NCBI GenBank assembly: GCA_012274175.1 | Contig: JAAOZZ010000396.1 | Span: 1 to 7,733, forward strand | From: Betaproteobacteria bacterium | Lineage (GTDB): Bacteria > Pseudomonadota > Gammaproteobacteria > Burkholderiales > Usitatibacteraceae | Length of the DNA: 7,733 bases | Reading direction: 5' to 3' | Shown: piece by piece, positions 1-5,795 of the stretch | Numbering within the stretch: the stretch's first letter is position 1 | How the letters are laid out: each line of letters starts with the position of its first letter | Notes under the pieces: model-generated | Databases searched by the model: none | Told to the model about the DNA's origin: nothing | Seen by the model: the letters and a program-made list of their open reading frames with translations, nothing else | Program-made: the position numbers and the translations under genes

Positions 1-2
1 CG

Positions 3-536
3 TTGCGAGAGCTCACCACGGACCGCTCGGCCTACGTGGCGCGGGCAATGGACATCGGCGCGGCGCTCGCCTGGGCGCGGCCGCGCTGCAATGGACACTT
101 CGCCGCGCTGGTCGGCCACTCGATGGGCGCGGCGACGGTCATGCTCGAGGCGGGAGCGCGAAACCGCCTGCGGCTCGCGGGCGAGGACCGGTTCGACGCC
201 TATGTGGCGCTTTCGCCCCAGGGTCCGGGCGAGATCTTTCCGGAGCACGCGTGGCGCGCGATCGGCAAGCCCATGCTCATGCTCACCGGGACCCGCGACC
301 AGGCGCTCGAGGGATCGTGGAAGACGCGCACCGTCGCCTACGACGACATGCCGGCGGGATGCAAGTGGATCGGGGTGATCGACAGCGCCTCGCACATGAA
401 CCTGGGGGGCAACGGCTATTCGCCGAAGGCGCAGGCGCTCGCGGCCGGTGCCGCGCGGGCTTTCCTGGATGCCGCCGCCGCGGGCACATGCGGCCCGCTG
501 CCGATCGAGGACGGCATCGCCTATCGTCACAAGTGA
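3..536 (+). CDS. Alpha/beta-hydrolase, C-terminal part (5' end off the window)
   Basis: This is the C-terminal 177 codons of a serine hydrolase of the alpha/beta-hydrolase fold, open to the left edge of the window, so the true start is not visible; the TTG at position 3 is simply the first codon in frame. Seen directly: a nucleophile elbow GHSMG with Ser at visible residue 40, an acid candidate in LTGTRDQ (Asp 99 of the visible part) after a hydrophobic strand, and the catalytic His in SASHMNLGG (His 131). Order and spacing of Ser, Asp and His fit the fold, and the core strands around them are recognisable. The overall look recalls predicted dienelactone-hydrolase or PAF-acetylhydrolase-like proteins, but the substrate cannot be inferred. 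The ORF ends 56 bases before the acetyltransferase gene on the same strand. Co-transcription is possible but not shown. Confidence 0.85.
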   Translation: MRELTTDRSAYVARAMDIGAALAWARPRCNGHFAALVGHSMGAATVMLEAGARNRLRLAGEDRFDAYVALSPQGPGEIFPEHAWRAIGKPMLMLTGTRDQALEGSWKTRTVAYDDMPAGCKWIGVIDSASHMNLGGNGYSPKAQALAAGAARAFLDAAAAGTCGPLPIEDGIAYRHK

Positions 537-592
537 GCCCGGGGTCCGGCCGGTCTATCATTCAGGCTTCGTGCAATTCCCTGGAACTTCCC

Positions 593-1426
593 GTGGCTCG
601 ACCGGAGCTGGACCTCGACGCCTATTTCGCCCGCATCCGCCACGGCGCGGAGGCCGCACCCACGCTCGAAACGCTTCGGCGCATCCACGCACTGCACGCC
701 GAGGCGATCCCGTTTGAGAACCTGGCACCTTTCCTGGGCGAGCCGGTGAAGCTCGACATCGCCTCCATCGAGGACAAGCTCGTGCGAGGGCGTCGCGGAG
801 GCTGGTGCTTCGAGCACAACCTGCTTTTCGCGCGCGTGCTGGAGGACCTGGGGTTCGAGGTGCGCCGCCTCGCGGCGCGGGTGCGCTGGAATGTTTCGCC
901 GGGCGTGGTCACGTCGCGCAGCCACATGCTGCTGCTGGTGGCGGTCGAGGGCGAGCGCTACGTGGCCGACGTGGGATTCGGCGGGCTCACGCTCACCGCG
1001 CCGCTGCGATTGGAGGCCGGCATCGAGCAGGACACCCCCCACGAGCCGCACCGCATCTCGGCGGCGGGCGACGGCTTCCTGCTCGAGGCGAAGGTGGCGG
1101 GAAGCTGGCAGGGGCTCTACACGTTCGACCTGCACGAGCAGCTCCAGGCCGACTACGAGGTGAGCAACTGGTACCTGGCGAACCATCCGTCGTCCCACTT
1201 CGTGACCGGTATCATCGCCGCGCGCGCCGCTCCCGGAAAACGCCATGCGCTTCGCAACGCGCGCTACGCGATCCACCATCGCGGCGGCGAGACCGAGCGG
1301 CGCACCATGGGAAGCGTGGAGGAGTTCAGGCGCACGCTCACCGAGGCGTTCCACGTCCCGCTGCCCGATTCCCCGCTCCTCGACCGCAAACTCGAGGGCC
1401 TACTCGAGGAGGTCCACGCACCATGA
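593..1426 (+). CDS. nat: Arylamine N-acetyltransferase
   Basis: A complete 277-residue enzyme that would transfer an acetyl group from acetyl-CoA to arylamines, arylhydrazines or related N-hydroxy compounds by a ping-pong mechanism in the cytoplasm. The catalytic triad is visible: Cys72 in RGGWCFEHN, His111 in SRSHMLL and Asp126 in YVADVGFGG, very close to the positions in the well-studied Salmonella enzyme (Cys69, His107, Asp122). The N-terminal helical motif IHALHAEAIPFENL (about residues 32-45) is also typical, and the length matches the family (about 275-285). The frame is open far upstream, but family homology begins near LDLDAYFARI, so the GTG at 593 is chosen. A weak GGAA (583-586) lies six bases upstream. 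The stop overlaps the ATG of the next gene (ATGA), indicating translational coupling. The natural substrate is unknown; NATs often handle xenobiotics, and some act in biosynthesis (amide synthases of ansamycins), but no such cluster is seen here. Confidence 0.95.
   Translation: MARPELDLDAYFARIRHGAEAAPTLETLRRIHALHAEAIPFENLAPFLGEPVKLDIASIEDKLVRGRRGGWCFEHNLLFARVLEDLGFEVRRLAARVRWNVSPGVVTSRSHMLLLVAVEGERYVADVGFGGLTLTAPLRLEAGIEQDTPHEPHRISAAGDGFLLEAKVAGSWQGLYTFDLHEQLQADYEVSNWYLANHPSSHFVTGIIAARAAPGKRHALRNARYAIHHRGGETERRTMGSVEEFRRTLTEAFHVPLPDSPLLDRKLEGLLEEVHAP
1406..1412 (+). promoter_or_regulatory. Strong Shine-Dalgarno inside the end of nat
   Basis: GAGGAGG lies ten bases before the ATG at 1423 and inside the last codons of the acetyltransferase gene. 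It is the best ribosome-binding site in the window and supports the small overlapping ORF as a real gene. Confidence 0.65.
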
Positions 1427-1641
1427 ACTTTTCCCTGCCCAGCCCCGGCTACCTGCTGGCCTCGATGGTCTTCGGGGTGATCGGCGTCGGCGCGTTCATG
1501 TACGGCAAGAAGCAGGCGCTCATGAAGCCGATGGCGATCGGCGTGGCGCTGATGGCGTATCCGTACTTCATCACGCGCGTGTGGCTGCTCTGGGTCATCG
1601 GCGTGGCGTTGTGCGTTGCGCTCTATTTGCCGCGCGACTGA
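1423..1641 (+). CDS. Small conserved three-helix inner-membrane protein
   Basis: A 72-residue hydrophobic protein starting at an ATG that overlaps the nat stop codon by three bases (ATGA). Three membrane segments can be drawn: about residues 8-27 (GYLLASMVFGVIGVGAFM), 33-50 and 52-69. A short basic loop with YGKKQ (27-31) follows the first helix, and PYF (47-49) lies between the second and third. This pattern (FG-IG--FMYGKKQ then AYPYF) recalls a small membrane protein family common in proteobacteria. Members are sometimes named 'amino acid transport protein' in automatic annotation, without good support as far as I know. No catalytic motif is visible and I assign no function. The strong upstream ribosome-binding site, the coupling to nat, and the clean hydrophobic pattern argue that the gene is real. 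It ends 46 bases before the ligase start. Confidence 0.85.
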   Translation: MNFSLPSPGYLLASMVFGVIGVGAFMYGKKQALMKPMAIGVALMAYPYFITRVWLLWVIGVALCVALYLPRD

Positions 1642-1676
1642 GCGGTGGCGGGCTGAGAGCCCCGGCCGGGCATTCG

Positions 1677-1680
1677 AAGG
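1677..1680 (+). promoter_or_regulatory. Shine-Dalgarno AAGG fixing the ligase start
   Basis: AAGG sits seven bases before the ATG at 1688. The frame is open back to 1616, but earlier starts would overlap the membrane-protein gene and add a low-complexity, arginine-rich leader with no family similarity. This site therefore supports the ATG at 1688. Confidence 0.5.
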
Positions 1681-1687
1681 CATCGAC

Positions 1688-3142
1688 ATGCTGCTGATCG
1701 ACCGCATCCTGGCGGCGGTGGACCGCACGCCCGAGGCGACTGCGATCGTCCATGGCGATGCGCCCATGAGCTACCGCATGCTGCTCGCGTGCCTGTCGAA
1801 CGCGGTGCGGGACCTGCACGGGGCGGGCGTTCGCCCGGGGCAGGTGGTGGCGCTCACGATGACCCAGTCGCCGCTGCACCTCGTCACGTTCCTCGCGCTG
1901 GCGCGCCTGGGCGCGATCGTGCTTCCGGTCTCCACGGTGATGGGGCCGGCGGAGCGCGCCGCGTTGGTCCGCAAGTTCGGCGCGACGCTCGCGATCGCCG
2001 ATCGCGTGGTGCCGCCGGTGGAGGGATGCGCCTCGCTGGTGGTGCAGGGCGTGCGGGCTCGCGGGACGGAAACGCGCCTGGATTACTCGGGATTCGCGCC
2101 GGGTCCCGACGATGGCCTTCGCATCGCGCTCACTTCGGGGACCACCGGATTGCCGAAGGGCGTGATGCAGACCCACGGCATGTTCTCCGTGCGGCTGGAC
2201 CGGCTTTTCTGCGGCGAGCCGCGGGAGCCGCGCGTGATCCCGCCGAACCTCGCGATTTCCATTGCGCTGAACCTCGCGCTCTTCGCGCTCTGCGAGGGCG
2301 GCACGGTGGTGATACCGATGGGATACGCCAATGAGATCTTCTTCGATGCGATCCGGCGGCACGGGGTGACGCTCGTTCCGATCGCGCCAGCGCACCTGGC
2401 GATCATGCTGCAGGCGCTGCCCGGGGGTGGGCCGGCGTTTCCTTCGGTCACGCAGCTTCGGCTCCTCGGGGCCACGCCTTCGGCGCGGCTGCTGGATCTC
2501 GCGCGCGAGCGGTTCTCCACGCACGTGTACCTGCCCTACGCCATGGGGGAGGTCGGCACGGTGTCCATGGCCACACCCGAGATGCTCGCGCGATGGCCCG
2601 GGACCACGGGACGCGTTTCTCCGGGAGCGCGGCTCGAGGTGGTCGACGCTGGCGGGCGCGCCGTGGCGGCCGGCGTCACGGGGGAGATTCGGGTGGCGGT
2701 CGATGGCATGCCGGGCGGTTACCTCGGTGCCGATGCCGGGGACCGCACGCGCTTTCGCGACGGCTGGTTCCATCCGGGCGACCGCGGGCACGTCTCCGCC
2801 GAGGGGCTCGTGTTCGTCGAGGGGCGCACCGACGAGATCATCAACGTGGGCGGGCGCAAGGTCGCGCCGCAATTCGCGGAGGCGGTCCTCGAGGAGTTCC
2901 CGGGTGTCGCGGAGGCGGCGGTGTTCGCCGTGGAAGCGGGTGTTGAAGGCCCGCGGCTCGCCGCCGCGGTGGTCGCCTCCGGCCCCCTCGACCTGGACGC
3001 CCTGCACCGCCACGCTTTCGCGCGCCTCGAGGTGGTGGCGCCCGTGCGCTACTTCATCGTCTCCGAGCTCCCGCGCAACGACCTGGGAAAGCTCGTCCGC
3101 GAAGGCCTCGCGAAAATCGGGGACAGACCCCGATTTCCCTGA
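1688..3142 (+). CDS. AMP-forming acyl-CoA synthetase/ligase (class I adenylate-forming)
   Basis: A 484-residue enzyme expected to activate a carboxylic acid with ATP to an acyl-adenylate and transfer it to CoA. Visible motifs in order: P-loop TSGTTGLPKG (149-158), aromatic/acid-binding region YLPYAMGEVG (281-290, where many relatives have a YG-TE type sequence), GWFHPGDRG with the ATP-ribose Asp365 (359-367), hinge GRTDEIINVGGRKVAP (379-394), and the C-terminal catalytic Lys468 in LPRNDLGKLVRE. The length is slightly short for the family (about 500-550), but both N- and C-terminal domains are present. The substrate cannot be read; fatty, aryl or other acids are all possible. The last nine residues (476-484, KIGDRPRFP) are encoded by a palindromic repeat that also occurs elsewhere in the window, so the natural C-terminus was probably altered by that element. 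It is convergent with hutH, whose stop lies 21 bases beyond this one. Confidence 0.93.
   Translation: MLLIDRILAAVDRTPEATAIVHGDAPMSYRMLLACLSNAVRDLHGAGVRPGQVVALTMTQSPLHLVTFLALARLGAIVLPVSTVMGPAERAALVRKFGATLAIADRVVPPVEGCASLVVQGVRARGTETRLDYSGFAPGPDDGLRIALTSGTTGLPKGVMQTHGMFSVRLDRLFCGEPREPRVIPPNLAISIALNLALFALCEGGTVVIPMGYANEIFFDAIRRHGVTLVPIAPAHLAIMLQALPGGGPAFPSVTQLRLLGATPSARLLDLARERFSTHVYLPYAMGEVGTVSMATPEMLARWPGTTGRVSPGARLEVVDAGGRAVAAGVTGEIRVAVDGMPGGYLGADAGDRTRFRDGWFHPGDRGHVSAEGLVFVEGRTDEIINVGGRKVAPQFAEAVLEEFPGVAEAAVFAVEAGVEGPRLAAAVVASGPLDLDALHRHAFARLEVVAPVRYFIVSELPRNDLGKLVREGLAKIGDRPRFP
3114..3136 (+). repeat. REP-like palindrome, copy 1 (inside the ligase 3' end)
   Basis: Arms AAATCGGGG and CCCCGATTT flank a centre of ACAGA, giving a perfect 9-bp hairpin with a 5-nt loop. 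The element lies inside the reading frame of the ligase and encodes residues 476-483 plus flank. It is the reverse complement of copies 2 and 3 (identical to copy 3 over 25 bases, including two flanking bases). The motif resembles short palindromes that I associate with REP/RAYT-type elements in GC-rich proteobacteria; that assignment is from memory. Confidence 0.85.
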
Positions 3143-3164
3143 TATCGGGGTCTGTCCCCGATTT
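3142..3164 (-). repeat. REP-like palindrome, copy 2 (at the hutH stop)
   Basis: Same element as copy 1 in the opposite orientation, five bases away, with one mismatch at 3143 (ATATCGGGG instead of AAATCGGGG on the plus strand). Read on the minus strand, the hutH stop codon TGA (3166-3164) runs straight into it: TGA AAT CGG. Copies 1 and 2 together form an inverted repeat in which 22 of 23 positions can pair around a five-base spacer. Confidence 0.85.
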
Positions 3165-4687
3165 CAGGACGACGAGAGGGCGACTTCGGGGCAGAAGCGG
3201 GTGAAGGCGCCGGCGCGCACGAGGGGGGTTACGGCGGCGATGTCGAGGGCGAGGTAGCGGTCGCCGTCGAGGTGGGGAGCCACGCGGCGCACGATGGCGT
3301 GAGCTTCCTCGAGGGCGCGCGAGGAGCGCAGCGGACGGCGCAGGTCGATGCCCTGGGCGGCGGCGAGCAGCTCGATCGCGACGATGCCGGCGGTGTTCTC
3401 CGCCATGTCGGAGAGGCGGCGCGCGGCGAAGGTGGCCATCGACACGTGGTCTTCCTGGTTCGCTGACGTGGGCAGCGAGTCGACGCTCGCGGGGTGCGCA
3501 AGGGACTTGTTCTCCGAGGCGAGCGCCGCCGCGGTCACGTGGGCGATCATGAACCCGGAGTTGACGCCGCTCGCCGAGGTGAGGAAAGGCGGCAGGCCGC
3601 TGATGGTCGCGTCGATGAGCAGCGCCACGCGCCGCTCGGAAAGCGCCCCGATCTCCGCGATCGCGAGGGCCAGCTGGTCGGCGGCGAAGGCGACGGGCTC
3701 GCCGTGGAAGTTACCGCCCGAGAGCGATTCGCCGGTCTCGGGAAACACGAGCGGGTTGTCCGTGACGCCGTTGGCCTCGGTGAGGAGCGTCAGTGCCGCC
3801 GCGTTCATCACGTCGAGGCACGCACCCATCACCTGGGGCTGGCAGCGCAGGCTGTAGGGATCCTGGACCTTGTCGTCGCCCGTGAGGTGGGAGGCGCGGA
3901 TTTGGCTCCCGTGAAGCAGCCGGCGGTAGGTCGCGGCCGCCTCGATCTGCCCCAGGTGCCCGCGCAGCTCGTGGATGCGCTCGTCGAAGGGCGTGTCGCT
4001 GCCCATGGCCGCATCCACCGACATCGCCCCCGCCACCACCGCGGCGGCGAACAGGTTCTCCGCGGCGAAGAGCCCGTGGAGCGCCAGCGCAGTGGAGACT
4101 TGGGTTCCGTTCAGCAACGCAAGTCCTTCCTTGGGCGCAAGGGTGATGGGTGCCAGGCCCGCGACGCGCAACGCTTCCGCGGCGGGCAGGATCTTCCCGC
4201 GGTGGCGCGCCTCGCCCCAGCCGAGGAGCGCGGCGGACATGTGCGCGAGCGGCGCGAGGTCGCCCGAAGCTCCCACGGATCCCTTCGAGGGAATGCATGG
4301 AAACACCTCGGCTTCGAGGAGCGCGAGCATCGCGTCCACGAGCTCGGGACGCACGCCGGAATAGCCGCGCGCGAGGCTCGCCACCTTGAGCAGCATCACC
4401 AGGCGCACGATCTCGTCGGAAAGCAGCGCCCCCACGCCCACGCTATGGGAGAGCACGAGGTTCTTCTGCAGCAGCTCGAGCTGGTCCGCGGCGATGTGGG
4501 TCTGGGCGAGCTTGCCGAAGCCGGTGTTGATGCCGTAGACCGGCTTGCCCTCGGCCACGATGCGCGACACCGCGCGCGCGCCCGCGGCCATGCGTTCCCG
4601 GCACGAGGGGTCGAGCGAGAGCGGCTCGTGGGAGCGCTCGAACCCGTGCAGCTGGGCGAGGGTGAGGCTGCCCGGGACGAGGAGCAC
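3164..4687 (-). CDS. hutH: Histidine ammonia-lyase
   Basis: A 507-residue cytoplasmic enzyme that removes ammonia from L-histidine to give trans-urocanate, the first step of histidine degradation. The Ala-Ser-Gly triad that forms the MIO cofactor is at 140-142 ([11 protein letters not shown]). Other active-site residues are present at a constant offset of two from the P. putida enzyme: Tyr51, His81, Asn193, Gln275, Tyr278, Arg281, Phe327 and Glu412. The Ser-His pair at 80-81 supports histidine over phenylalanine or tyrosine as substrate. The GTG at 4687 is chosen because homology begins with VPGSLTL and the frame upstream belongs to no family. It shares one base with the TAG stop of the preceding gene, suggesting translational coupling. 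No hutU, hutI, hutG or hutC is visible, so the gene is separated from the usual pathway. The stop codon TGA is fused to a palindromic repeat. Confidence 0.96.
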   Translation of the reverse strand: MLLVPGSLTLAQLHGFERSHEPLSLDPSCRERMAAGARAVSRIVAEGKPVYGINTGFGKLAQTHIAADQLELLQKNLVLSHSVGVGALLSDEIVRLVMLLKVASLARGYSGVRPELVDAMLALLEAEVFPCIPSKGSVGASGDLAPLAHMSAALLGWGEARHRGKILPAAEALRVAGLAPITLAPKEGLALLNGTQVSTALALHGLFAAENLFAAAVVAGAMSVDAAMGSDTPFDERIHELRGHLGQIEAAATYRRLLHGSQIRASHLTGDDKVQDPYSLRCQPQVMGACLDVMNAAALTLLTEANGVTDNPLVFPETGESLSGGNFHGEPVAFAADQLALAIAEIGALSERRVALLIDATISGLPPFLTSASGVNSGFMIAHVTAAALASENKSLAHPASVDSLPTSANQEDHVSMATFAARRLSDMAENTAGIVAIELLAAAQGIDLRRPLRSSRALEEAHAIVRRVAPHLDGDRYLALDIAAVTPLVRAGAFTRFCPEVALSSS

Positions 4688-5148
4688 TACTTGAGCTGCG
4701 CCTCGACCATGCGCGCGACCTGGCCCGTGTCGACCTCGTTCTGGTTGCGCGGGCGGGCGAACTTGACGGTCACCAGCATCTTGCCCTTGCGGAACATGAG
4801 GTCGTGGGTGGCGCCGAGCCAGAACGCGTTCTCGCCGACGGTCTTGAGCCACTTGGCCTTCGTGCGATAGATCTTCTCCAGGTTCTCGCGCTCGTGCTGC
4901 AGGTCGTTCTCGGCGGCGTATTGCACCTGGCGGATGGTGATCACGACCACCGCCGCCCGCCGGGCATCGAGGAAGGAGCACGACGAGGGATTGCCGGTGC
5001 GCAGCGCCTGCACGCGCTCGATGCCGCCGCCGGCGATCTGGTTCAGGTCCTCGAGCTTGAGGATGGTGCAGGCATCCGGCGGCGCGGCCAGGACTGCGGC
5101 GGGTATCGCTACGAGGGCGATAAGGGCGGCGAGGCGTGCTGCCGTCAT
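4687..5148 (-). CDS. Secreted protein of unknown function, two conserved-looking cysteines
   Basis: A 153-residue protein that I do not recognise with confidence. It begins with a clear Sec signal peptide: basic start MTAAR, hydrophobic core to about residue 20, and a probable cleavage at AVLA-APPD around residue 21/22. The mature part has a [19 protein letters not shown] segment (26-44) and a second cysteine in SSCSFLD (Cys57), so Cys27-Cys57 could form a disulfide in the periplasm. The pattern C-T-I-L, then E/D-L, then a later C-x-F/W faintly recalls the DUF3558-type secreted proteins, but this is weak. A charged helical stretch follows (about 78-100), then a strand-like C-terminus (MLVTVKF). 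The ATG at 5148 is supported by the signal peptide and by GGAAG five bases upstream. The TAG stop overlaps the hutH GTG by one base. It follows coxG after a 68-base gap that holds a palindromic repeat. Confidence 0.85.
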   Translation of the reverse strand: MTAARLAALIALVAIPAAVLAAPPDACTILKLEDLNQIAGGGIERVQALRTGNPSSCSFLDARRAAVVVITIRQVQYAAENDLQHERENLEKIYRTKAKWLKTVGENAFWLGATHDLMFRKGKMLVTVKFARPRNQNEVDTGQVARMVEAQLK

Positions 5149-5153
5149 GATGT

Positions 5154-5158
5154 CTTCC
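5154..5158 (-). promoter_or_regulatory. Shine-Dalgarno GGAAG for the secreted protein
   Basis: On the minus strand GGAAG lies five bases before the ATG at 5148. Together with the signal peptide that begins there, it fixes the start of the 153-residue protein within a frame that is open much further upstream. Confidence 0.55.
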
Positions 5159-5194
5159 GTGTTGTCGATGGGAACGCCATTATCGCAGTTCCGG

Positions 5195-5217
5195 AAATCG
5201 GGGTCTGTCCCCGATTT
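5195..5217 (-). repeat. REP-like palindrome, copy 3 (at the coxG stop)
   Basis: A third, perfect copy of the AAATCGGGG / CCCCGATTT palindrome with centre TCTGT on the plus strand. On the minus strand the coxG stop TGA (5219-5217) continues into AATCGGGG exactly as at the end of hutH. It occupies about a third of the only sizeable gap in the minus-strand gene set, between coxG and the secreted-protein gene. It could act as a weak hairpin that attenuates transcription or stabilises the coxG mRNA end. Confidence 0.85.
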
Positions 5218-5792
5218 CAGCGCAGGATGATGACGGCCAGGATCATCACGACGACGAACACCACCATCCAGGCGATCCAGGTCCATACGCGCGGGTCGAA
5301 GGCTTCGGCGGGGAGGCCGGCCGTGGCCGCGTCGGAGGGAGTGACGTGGGACACGCCGCCCACGTGGGTCTCGAACGCCGCGAAGAAATCGTCGGCGAGC
5401 TTCTTCGCTGCGGAATCCACCAGGCGGCTCCCGAGCTGCGCGATCCGCCCGGCGATCTGCGCATGCACGCTGTAGTCGAGCACGGTGGATTCTCCCTCGG
5501 CGGTGAGGGCCACCTTCGAGGTCCCCTTCGCGAATCCCGCCGCACCACCTTCGCCTTCGAAGCGCAGGGTATAGCGCTCGGGGGCCACCACGTCCTCGAG
5601 AAAGAGCTTGCCGCGGAACTTCGCGCGCACCGGGCCCAGCGACACGGCGAGGACCACGCGATACTCGTTGTCTGCCGCCTTCTCGATCGACTCGCATCCG
5701 GGGATGCATGCCTTCAGCACCTCGGGATCGTTCAGCGCGCGCCACGCGTGGTCGCGGTCGATCGCAAGGTGCCTTTGTCCGGTGAGCTCCAT
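5217..5792 (-). CDS. coxG: CoxG-like SRPBCC protein with C-terminal membrane anchor
   Basis: A 191-residue member of the CoxG (carbon monoxide dehydrogenase subunit G) family. The SRPBCC/START-like domain fills about residues 1-150 and shows the family hallmark LNDPEVLKACIPGCESIE (20-37), then GPVRAKFRGKL (53-63) and GRIAQLGSRLVDSAAKKLADDFF (115-137). After a linker a single hydrophobic helix (about 169-190) forms a C-terminal membrane anchor. In CO-oxidising bacteria CoxG links the cytoplasmic Mo hydroxylase to the membrane, and recent work on mycobacterial CoxG points to quinone handling. The same role is inferred here, for a partner enzyme not in the window. The ATG at 5792 follows the coxE stop by three bases, so the two are co-transcribed. 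No obvious ribosome-binding site is seen, which fits translational coupling. The stop TGA overlaps a palindromic repeat. Confidence 0.92.
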   Translation of the reverse strand: MELTGQRHLAIDRDHAWRALNDPEVLKACIPGCESIEKAADNEYRVVLAVSLGPVRAKFRGKLFLEDVVAPERYTLRFEGEGGAAGFAKGTSKVALTAEGESTVLDYSVHAQIAGRIAQLGSRLVDSAAKKLADDFFAAFETHVGGVSHVTPSDAATAGLPAEAFDPRVWTWIAWMVVFVVVMILAVIILR

Positions 5793-5795
5793 GGA

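Larger units (their letters stand above)
3114..3164. terminator. Possible bidirectional terminator between convergent genes
   Basis: The paired palindromes lie exactly where transcription of the ligase and hutH would meet. Each copy can fold alone (9-bp stem), or both can form one long hairpin of about 22 bp. There is no downstream run of U beyond the three T of the stem itself, so this is not a classical intrinsic terminator. The call rests mainly on position and symmetry. Confidence 0.35.

Noticed and set aside
533..592. Possible promoter before the acetyltransferase (TATCAT at 556-561)
   Set aside because: No acceptable -35 match at a proper distance was found, and the hexamer alone is weak.
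527..1354. Minus-strand open frame (275 codons) opposite the acetyltransferase
   Set aside because: It has no motif or hydrophobic pattern, and the plus strand carries a complete catalytic triad of a known family.
1642..1687. GC-rich imperfect hairpin between the membrane protein and the ligase (around GCCCCGGCCGGGC)
   Set aside because: It is short, imperfect and lacks a T run; such sequences are frequent by chance at this GC content.
1595..3013. Long minus-strand open frame (472 codons) opposite the acyl-CoA ligase
   Set aside because: The translation is arginine/histidine-rich with no recognisable domain and mirrors the codon structure of a clear ligase gene; it is a GC-rich shadow frame.
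3114..3164. CRISPR-like or integrase attachment-site interpretation of the repeats
   Set aside because: The copies are few, differ in orientation, lack regular spacers, and there is no integrase, tRNA gene or cas gene in the window.
3164..4687. Ammonia-lyase plus acyl-CoA ligase as a phenylpropanoid-like or aryl-polyene pathway
   Set aside because: The lyase has the histidine-type active site and not the phenylalanine or tyrosine type, the two genes are convergent, and no acyl carrier or ketosynthase is present.
3494..4870. Plus-strand open frame (458 codons) opposite hutH and the secreted protein
   Set aside because: hutH is certain from its active-site residues; the antisense product has no family features.
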